Source of the DNA: Tupaia tana
Taxonomy: Eukaryota; Chordata; Mammalia; Scandentia; Tupaiidae
Direction: 5' to 3'
Assembly (NCBI GenBank): GCA_026018925.1
Contig: JAKSZU010000328.1
Span: forward strand, 124,001 to 188,000
DNA length: 64,000 bases
Positions 57,632 to 64,000 of the stretch are shown here, piece after piece. The first letter of the stretch is position 1. The number at the start of each line of letters is the position of its first letter. The notes below the pieces were generated by a model. It was given only the letters and a program-made list of their open reading frames with translations. It did no database searches and had not been told where the DNA came from. The translations under genes were made by a program, and so were the position numbers.

Positions 57632-59194
57632 CCAGCAAGCAAAGCTAGTGTGGTAGGGAGCCCCTCTGGCTTTCTATCCCTGTCCCTGTGTCTCTGAGGT
57701 CTCTGTGTCTCTCTGCTCCTGTCTCCTCATTTTCTTTTTGGTAATTGTTCCTTTTTACGATTTTTTTAAAGGTAGAATTTCTCTCTGGCTCTCAGCTCCA
57801 TCTTTTGTTTTGTTAATAAGCCCTTCTGCTCCTTTCTCCCAGGCAGGAGAGTTGAGCCATTCTCTGAGAAGTATCCACAGGGATACTGGGAACTGGATAT
57901 TTCAGGCACAGGAGAAATGAAGATTTTCTACTCATAATTCAGCCTCCAGCAAGCAAACTAGTGTGGTAGGGAGCCCCTCTGGCCTTCTATCACTGTCCCT
58001 GTGTCTCTGAGGTCTCTGTGTCTCTCTGCTCCTGTCTCCACATTTTTTTTGGTAATTTTTCCTTTTTACGATTTTTTTAAAGGTAGGATTTCTCTCTGGC
58101 TCTCAGCTCCATCTTTTGTATTGTTAATAAGCCCTTCTGCTCCTTTCTCCCAGGCAGGAGAGTTGAGCCATTCTCTGAGAAGAATCCACATGGATACTGG
58201 GAACTAGATATTTCAGGCACAGGAAAAATGAAGATTTTCTACTCATAATTCAGCCTCCAGCAAGCAAAGCTAGTGTGGTAGGGAGCCCCTCTGGCCTTCT
58301 ATCCCTGTCCCTGTGTCTCTGAGGACTCTGTCTCTCTGATCCTGTCTCCTCATTTTTTTTTTTTGGTAATTTTTCCTTTTTATGATTTTTTTAAAGGTAG
58401 AATATCTCTCTGGCTCTCAGCTCCATCTTTTGTTTTGTTAAAAGCCCTTCTGCTCCTTTCTCCCAGGCAGGAGAGTTGAGCCATTCTCTGAGAAGAATCC
58501 ACATGGATACTGGGAACTAGATATTTCAGGCACAGGAGAAATGAAGATTTTCTACTCATAATTCCGCCTCCAGCAAGCAAAGCTAGTGTGGTAGGGAGCC
58601 CCTCTGGCTTTCTATCCCTGTCCATTTGGCTCTGAGGTCTCTGTGTCTCTCTGCTCCTGTCTCCTCATTTTTTTTGGTAATTTTTCCTTTTTACGATTTT
58701 TTTAAAGGTAGAATTTCTCTCTGGCTCTCAGCTCCATCTTTTGTTTTGTTAATAAGCCCTTCTGCTCCTTTCTCCCAGGCAGGAGAGTTGAGCCATTCTC
58801 TGAGAAGAATCCACATGGATACTGGGAACTAGATATTTCAGGCACAGGAGAAATGAAGATTTTCTACTCATAATTCAGCCTCCAGCAAGCAAAGCTAGTG
58901 TGGTAGGGAGCCCCTCTGGCCTTCTATCCCTGTCCCTGTGTCTCTGAGGTCTCTGTGTCTCTCTGCTCCTGTCTCCTCATTTTTTTTTGGTAATTTTTCC
59001 TTTTTACAATTTTTTTAAAGGTAGAATTTCTCTCTGGCTCTCAGCTCCATCTTTTGTTTTGTTAATAAGCCCTTCTGCTCCTTTCTCCCAGGCAGGAGAG
59101 TTGAGCCATTCTCTGAGAAGAATCCACATGGATACTGGGAACTAGATATTTCAGGCACAGGAGAAATGAAGATTTTCTACTCATAATTCAGCCT
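57632..59194 (+). repeat. 1563-bp five-monomer tandem duplication, copy 1
   Basis: Starts are 57632, 57946, 58257, 58570 and 58882. Markers are: 'ctggctttc' with 'cattttcttttt' and 'cacagggatac'; 'gcaaactag' with 'ggtaggattt'; 'gaggactctgtctctctg' with 'gttaaaagccc' and an end 'aattccgcctc'; 'tccatttggctctg'; and 'tttacaattt'. The last one has lost the usual CpG by C-to-T on the opposite strand. The first monomer is itself mosaic, with a 'ctggctttc' front unlike its relative at 54195. Confidence 0.9.
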
Positions 59195-60757
59195 CCAGCA
59201 AGCAAAGCTAGTGTGGTAGGGAGCCCCTCTGGCTTTCTATCCCTGTCCCTGTGTCTCTGAGGTCTCTGTGTCTCTCTGCTCCTGTCTCCTCATTTTCTTT
59301 TTGGTAATTGTTCCTTTTTACGATTTTTTTAAAGGTAGAATTTCTCTCTGGCTCTCAGCTCCATCTTTTGTTTTGTTAATAAGCCCTTCTGCTCCTTTCT
59401 CCCAGGCAGGAGAGTTGAGCCATTCTCTGAGAAGTATCCACAGGGATACTGGGAACTGGATATTTCAGGCACAGGAGAAATGAAGATTTTCTACTCATAA
59501 TTCAGCCTCCAGCAAGCAAACTAGTGTGGTAGGGAGCCCCTCTGGCCTTCTATCACTGTCCCTGTGTCTCTGAGGTCTCTGTGTCTCTCTGCTCCTGTCT
59601 CCACATTTTTTTTGGTAATTTTTCCTTTTTACGATTTTTTTAAAGGTAGGATTTCTCTCTGGCTCTCAGCTCCATCTTTTGTATTGTTAATAAGCCCTTC
59701 TGCTCCTTTCTCCCAGGCAGGAGAGTTGAGCCATTCTCTGAGAAGAATCCACATGGATACTGGGAACTAGATATTTCAGGCACAGGAAAAATGAAGATTT
59801 TCTACTCATAATTCAGCCTCCAGCAAGCAAAGCTAGTGTGGTAGGGAGCCCCTCTGGCCTTCTATCCCTGTCCCTGTGTCTCTGAGGACTCTGTCTCTCT
59901 GATCCTGTCTCCTCATTTTTTTTTTTTGGTAATTTTTCCTTTTTATGATTTTTTTAAAGGTAGAATATCTCTCTGGCTCTCAGCTCCATCTTTTGTTTTG
60001 TTAAAAGCCCTTCTGCTCCTTTCTCCCAGGCAGGAGAGTTGAGCCATTCTCTGAGAAGAATCCACATGGATACTGGGAACTAGATATTTCAGGCACAGGA
60101 GAAATGAAGATTTTCTACTCATAATTCCGCCTCCAGCAAGCAAAGCTAGTGTGGTAGGGAGCCCCTCTGGCTTTCTATCCCTGTCCATTTGGCTCTGAGG
60201 TCTCTGTGTCTCTCTGCTCCTGTCTCCTCATTTTTTTTGGTAATTTTTCCTTTTTACGATTTTTTTAAAGGTAGAATTTCTCTCTGGCTCTCAGCTCCAT
60301 CTTTTGTTTTGTTAATAAGCCCTTCTGCTCCTTTCTCCCAGGCAGGAGAGTTGAGCCATTCTCTGAGAAGAATCCACATGGATACTGGGAACTAGATATT
60401 TCAGGCACAGGAGAAATGAAGATTTTCTACTCATAATTCAGCCTCCAGCAAGCAAAGCTAGTGTGGTAGGGAGCCCCTCTGGCCTTCTATCCCTGTCCCT
60501 GTGTCTCTGAGGTCTCTGTGTCTCTCTGCTCCTGTCTCCTCATTTTTTTTTGGTAATTTTTCCTTTTTACAATTTTTTTAAAGGTAGAATTTCTCTCTGG
60601 CTCTCAGCTCCATCTTTTGTTTTGTTAATAAGCCCTTCTGCTCCTTTCTCCCAGGCAGGAGAGTTGAGCCATTCTCTGAGAAGAATCCACATGGATACTG
60701 GGAACTAGATATTTCAGGCACAGGAGAAATTAAGATTTTCTACTCATAATTCAGCCT
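59195..60757 (+). repeat. 1563-bp five-monomer tandem duplication, copy 2
   Basis: Starts are 59195, 59509, 59820, 60133 and 60445, each exactly 1563 bp after its partner. The only difference I found on reading through is 'gaaattaag' versus 'gaaatgaag' near 60730. Identity is therefore about 99.9%, the highest for any multi-monomer unit here, and this is probably the youngest HOR event in the window. Confidence 0.9.
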
Positions 60758-63700
60758 CCAGCATGCAAAGCTAGTGTGGTAGGGAGCCCCTCTGGCCTTC
60801 TATCCCTGTCCCTGTGTCTCTGAGGTCTCTGTGTCTCTCTGCTCCTGTCTCCTCATTTTTTTTGGTAATTTTTGCTTTTTACGATTTTTTTAAAGGTAGA
60901 ATTTCTCTCTGGCTCTCAGCTTCATCTTTTGTTTTGTTAATAAGCCCTTCTGCTCCTTTCTCCCAGGCAGGAGAGTTGAGCCATTCTCTGAGGAGAATCC
61001 ACATGGATACTGGGAACTAGATATTTCAGGCACAGGAGAAATGAAGATTTTCTACTCATAATTCAGCCTCCAGCAAGCAAAGCTAGTGTGGTAGGGAGCC
61101 CCTCTGGCCTTCTATCCCTGTCCCTGTGTCTCTGAGGTCTCTGTGTCTCTCTTATCCTGTCTCCTCATTTTTTTTTGGTAATTTTTCCTTTTTACGATTT
61201 TTTTAAAGGTAGAATTTCTCTCTGGCTCTCAGCTCCATCTTTTGTTTTGTTAATAAGCCCTTCTGCTCCTTTGTCCCAGGCAGGAGAGTTGAGCCATTCT
61301 CTGAGAAGAATCCACATGGATACTGGGAACTAGATATTTCAGGCACAGGAGAAATGAAGATTTTCTACTCATAATTCAGCCTCCAGCAAGCAAAGCTAGT
61401 GTGGTAGGGATCCCCTCTGGCCTTCTATCCCTGTCCCTGTGTCTCTGAGGTCTCTGTGTCTCTCTGCTCCTGTCTCCTCATTTTTTTGGTAATTTTTCCT
61501 TTTTACGATTTTTTTAAAGGTAGAATTTCTCTCTGGCTCTCAGCTCCATCTTTTGTTTTGTTAATAAGCCCTTCTGCTCCTTTCTCCCAGGCAGGAGAGT
61601 TGAGCCATTCTCTGAGAAGAATCCACATGGATACTGGGAACTAGATATTTCAGGCACAGGAAAAATGAAGATTTTCTACTCATAATTCAGCCTCCAGCAA
61701 GCAAAGCTAGTGTGGTAGGGAGCCCCTCTGGCCTTCTATCCCTGTCCCTGTGTCTCTGAGGTCTCTGTGTCTCTCTGCTCCTGTCTCCTCATTTTTTTTT
61801 TTGGTAATTTTTCCTTTTTACGATTTTTTTAAAGGTAGAATTTCTCTCTGGCTCTCAGCTCCATCTTTTGTTTTGTTAATAAGCACTTCTGCTCCTTTCG
61901 CCCAGGCAGGAGAGTTGAGCCATTCTCTGAGAAGAATCCACATGGATACTGGGAACTAGATATTTCAGGCACAGGAGAAATGAAGATTTTCTACTCATAA
62001 TTCAGCCTCCAGCAAGCAAAGCTTGTGTCATAGGGAGCCCCTTTGGCCTTCTATCCCTGTCCCTGTGTCTCTGAGGTCTCTGTGTCTCTCTTATCCTGTC
62101 TCCTCATTTTATTTTTTTGGTAATTTTTCCTTTTTATGATTTTTTTAAAGGTAGAATATCTCTCTGGCTCTCAGCTCCATCTTTTGCTTTGTTAATAAGC
62201 CCTTCTGCTCCTTTCTCCCAGGCAGGAGAGTTGAGCCATTCCCTGAGAAGTATCCACATGGATACTGGGAACTAGATATTTCAGGCACAGGAGAAATGAA
62301 GATTTTCTACTCATAATTCAGCCTCCAGCAAGCAAAGCTAGTGTGGTAGGGAGCCCCTCTGGCCTTCTATCCCTGTCCCTGTGTCTCTGAGGTCTCTGTG
62401 TCTATCTGCTCCTGTCTCCTCATTTTTTTTTGGTAATTTTTCCTTTTTACGATTTTTTAAAGTTAGAATTTCTCTCTCGCTCTCAGCTCCAACTTTTGTT
62501 TTGTTAATAAGCCCTTCTGCTCCTTTCTCCCAGGCAGGAGAGTTGAGCCATTCTCTGAGAAGAATCCACATGGATACTGGGAAATAGATATTTCAGGCAC
62601 AGGAGAAATGAAGATTTTCTACTCATAATTCAGCCTCCAGCAAGCAAAGCTAGTGTGGTAGGGAGCCCCTCTGGCCTTCTATCCCTGTCCCTGTGTCTCT
62701 GAGGTCTCTGTGTCTCTCTGCTCATGTCTCCTCATATTTTTTTGGTAATTTTTCCTTTTTACGACTTTTTTAAAGGTAGAATTTCTCTCTGGCTCTCAGC
62801 TCCATCTTTTGTTTTGTTAATAAGCCCTTCTGCTCCTTTCTCCCAGGCAGGAGAGTTGAGCCATTCTCTGAGAAGAATCCACATGGATACTGGGAACTAG
62901 ATATTTCAGGCACAGGAGAAATGAAGATTTTCTACTCATAATTTAGCCTCCAGCAAGCAAAGCTAGTGTGGTAGGGAGCCCCTCTGGCCTTCTATCCCTG
63001 TCCCTGTGTCTCTGAGGTCTCTGTGTCTCTCTGCTCCTGTCTCCTCATTTTTTGGTAATTTTTCTTTTTTACGATTTTTTTAAAGGTAGAATTTCTCTCT
63101 GGCTTTCAGCTCCATCTTTTGTTTTGTTAATAAGCCCTTCTGGTCCTTTCTCCCAGGCAGGAGAGTTGAGCCATTCTCTGAGAAGTATCCACATTGATAC
63201 GGGGAACTAGATATTTCAGGCACAGGAGAAATGTAGATTTTCTACTCATAATTCAGCCTCCAACAAGCAAAGCTATTGTGGTAGGGAGCCCCTCTGGCCT
63301 TCTATCCCTGTCGCTGTGTCTCTGAGGTCTCTGTGTCTCTCTGCTCCTGTCTCCTCATATTTTTTTGGTAATTTTTCCTTTTTACGATTTTTTTAAAGGT
63401 AGAATTTCTCTCTGGCTCTCAGCTCCATCTTTTGTTTTGTTAATAAGCCCTTCTGCTCCTTTCTCTCAAGCAGGAGAGTTGAGCCATTCTCTCAGAAGTA
63501 TCCACATGGATACTGGGAACTAGATATTTCAGGCACAGGAGAAATGAAGATTTTCTACTCATAATTCAGCCTCCAGCAAGCAAAGCTAGTGTGGTAGGGA
63601 GACCCTCTGGCCTTCTATCCCTGTCCCTGTGTCTCTGAGGTCTCTGTGTCTCTCTGCTCCTGTCTCCTCTTTTTTTTGGTAATTTTTCCTTTTTACGATT

Positions 63701-64000
63701 TTTTTAAAGGTAGAATTTCTCTCTGGCTCACAGCTCCATCTTTTGTTTTGTTAATAAGCCCTTCTGCTCCTTTCTCCCAGGCAGGGAGTTGAGCCATTCT
63801 CTGAGAAGTATCCACATGGATACTGGGAAATAGATATTTCAGGCACAGGAGAAATGAAGATTTTCTACTCATAATTCAGCCTCCAGCAAGCAAAGCTAGT
63901 GTGGTAGGGAGCCCCTCTGGCCTTCTTTCCCTGTCCCTGTGTCTCTGAGGTCTCTGTGTCTCTCTGCTCCTGTCTCCTCATACTTTTTTGGTAATTTTTC
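60758..64000 (+). repeat. Divergent monomer tail, no HOR seen
   Basis: Starts are 60758, 61070, 61383, 61694, 62009, 62325, 62637, 62950, 63260, 63573 and a partial copy from 63883. I cannot pair these in order with any other run. Private changes accumulate to the right: 'acgactttttt' (62637 copy); 'ctttcagctcc', 'cacattgatacggg' and 'atgtagat' (62950 copy); 'ctcaagcagg' and 'ctctcagaag' (63260 copy); 'ggctcacagc' and 'gcagggagttg' (63573 copy). Some keep zone 3 links, such as 'tctctcgctctc' at 62325 and 'ttttgctttg' at 62009. The pattern would fit an older segment or approach to an array edge. Confidence 0.75.

Larger units (their letters stand above)
1..64000 (+). repeat. Tandem satellite array, about 313-bp monomer, about 204 copies
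   Basis: The same unit recurs head to tail from the first to the last base without interruption. Counting each monomer from the 'ccagcaagcaaagctag' motif gives 204 complete copies plus a 118-base partial copy at the right end, for a mean of 313.15 bp. All copies have the same orientation. Copies differ mainly by a few substitutions and by T-tract length. I saw no unique sequence, transposon insertion or inversion. The array extends beyond the window on both sides. The family cannot be named from sequence alone. HOR organisation and CpG depletion suggest a vertebrate heterochromatic satellite. Confidence 0.99.

Noticed and set aside
1-64000. CRISPR-like array (regular direct repeats)
   Set aside because: Whole 313-bp units repeat with no alternating short repeat and unique spacer, no leader and no associated genes.
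1-64000. Array derived from a retroviral LTR or another transposon
   Set aside because: I see no terminal TG...CA pair, target-site duplication, primer-binding site, coding remnant or poly(A) signal. A mobile-element origin of the monomer cannot be excluded but is not supported.
1-64000. CENP-B box
   Set aside because: The box requires two CpG dinucleotides in a 17-bp motif. The consensus monomer has a single CpG in a T-rich context, and no copy read by eye showed the motif.
1-64000. tRNA, rRNA or other structured RNA genes
   Set aside because: No tRNA-like A and B boxes, rRNA-like segments or long conserved hairpins were seen in the monomer on either strand.

Overview
The whole 64 kb window is one uninterrupted tandem satellite array. 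I divided it into about 204.4 head-to-tail copies of a monomer averaging 313 bp (typical copies 312-314 bp), all in the same orientation. I found no unique flanking DNA, no host gene, no RNA gene and no inserted transposable element. The monomer consensus (for example 5644-5955) is about 44% GC, pyrimidine-rich on the + strand in its first two thirds, carries a variable T-tract, and has a single CpG where base composition alone would predict about 15. Such CpG depletion fits DNA long methylated in a vertebrate-type germline. The species and the satellite's name cannot be told from the sequence. The window is probably heterochromatin (centromeric, pericentromeric, or a large sex-chromosome or interstitial block), but that is inference.

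The array has a layered higher-order repeat (HOR) structure. I assigned letters to monomer classes with shared private variants: A, 'ccttattacg' plus 'aagctcttctg'; B, 'gagttctc', 'ttcag' before the T-tract, 'ggacagttg'; C, 'ccagctagc' start plus 'ctgtggctc'; D, near consensus; E, 'gtgtatctc', 'aaacgtag', 'gaattcac'; F, 'agcttgtg', 'ggtataata', 'atggttac'; G, 'gtagagagc', 'aattattcc', 'ggacactgg'; H, 'ttttcattttt', 'gaacgagat'; I, 'gtagtaggg'; J, 'cctcactat', 'ggatagttg'; K, 'ttttaagattttt'; L, 'ccgttttacg', 'aagattcc'; M, 'aataagaacttc', 'tgtggagtatcc'.

Zone 1 (1-40115, 128 monomers) is built from blocks that mostly begin with an A monomer. The blocks are 15, 25, 10, 15, 12, 25, 14 and 12 monomers long and share ordered sub-blocks at offsets of 3757, 15677 and about 19430 bp. 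Zone 2 (40116-51691) uses a different HOR with a recurring 7-monomer unit of about 2.19 kb and an island of zone 1 monomers near 42.4-43.6 kb. Zone 3 (51692-60757) has a third set, including a nearly perfect 1563-bp (5-monomer) tandem duplication and a pair of identical adjacent monomers. The final 3.2 kb (60758-64000) holds monomers with many private changes and no obvious HOR partner.

Nothing here encodes a credible protein. Short open frames recur because the monomer recurs, and a conserved in-frame stop closes them. The informative content is the amplification history: nested duplications of 1, 3, 5 and 12 monomers, chimeric monomers at unequal-exchange joints, a stretch (10.3-13.5 kb) with excess single-base insertions that may be consensus error, a conserved dyad that becomes perfect in some monomer classes, and splice-site-like signals in every monomer.
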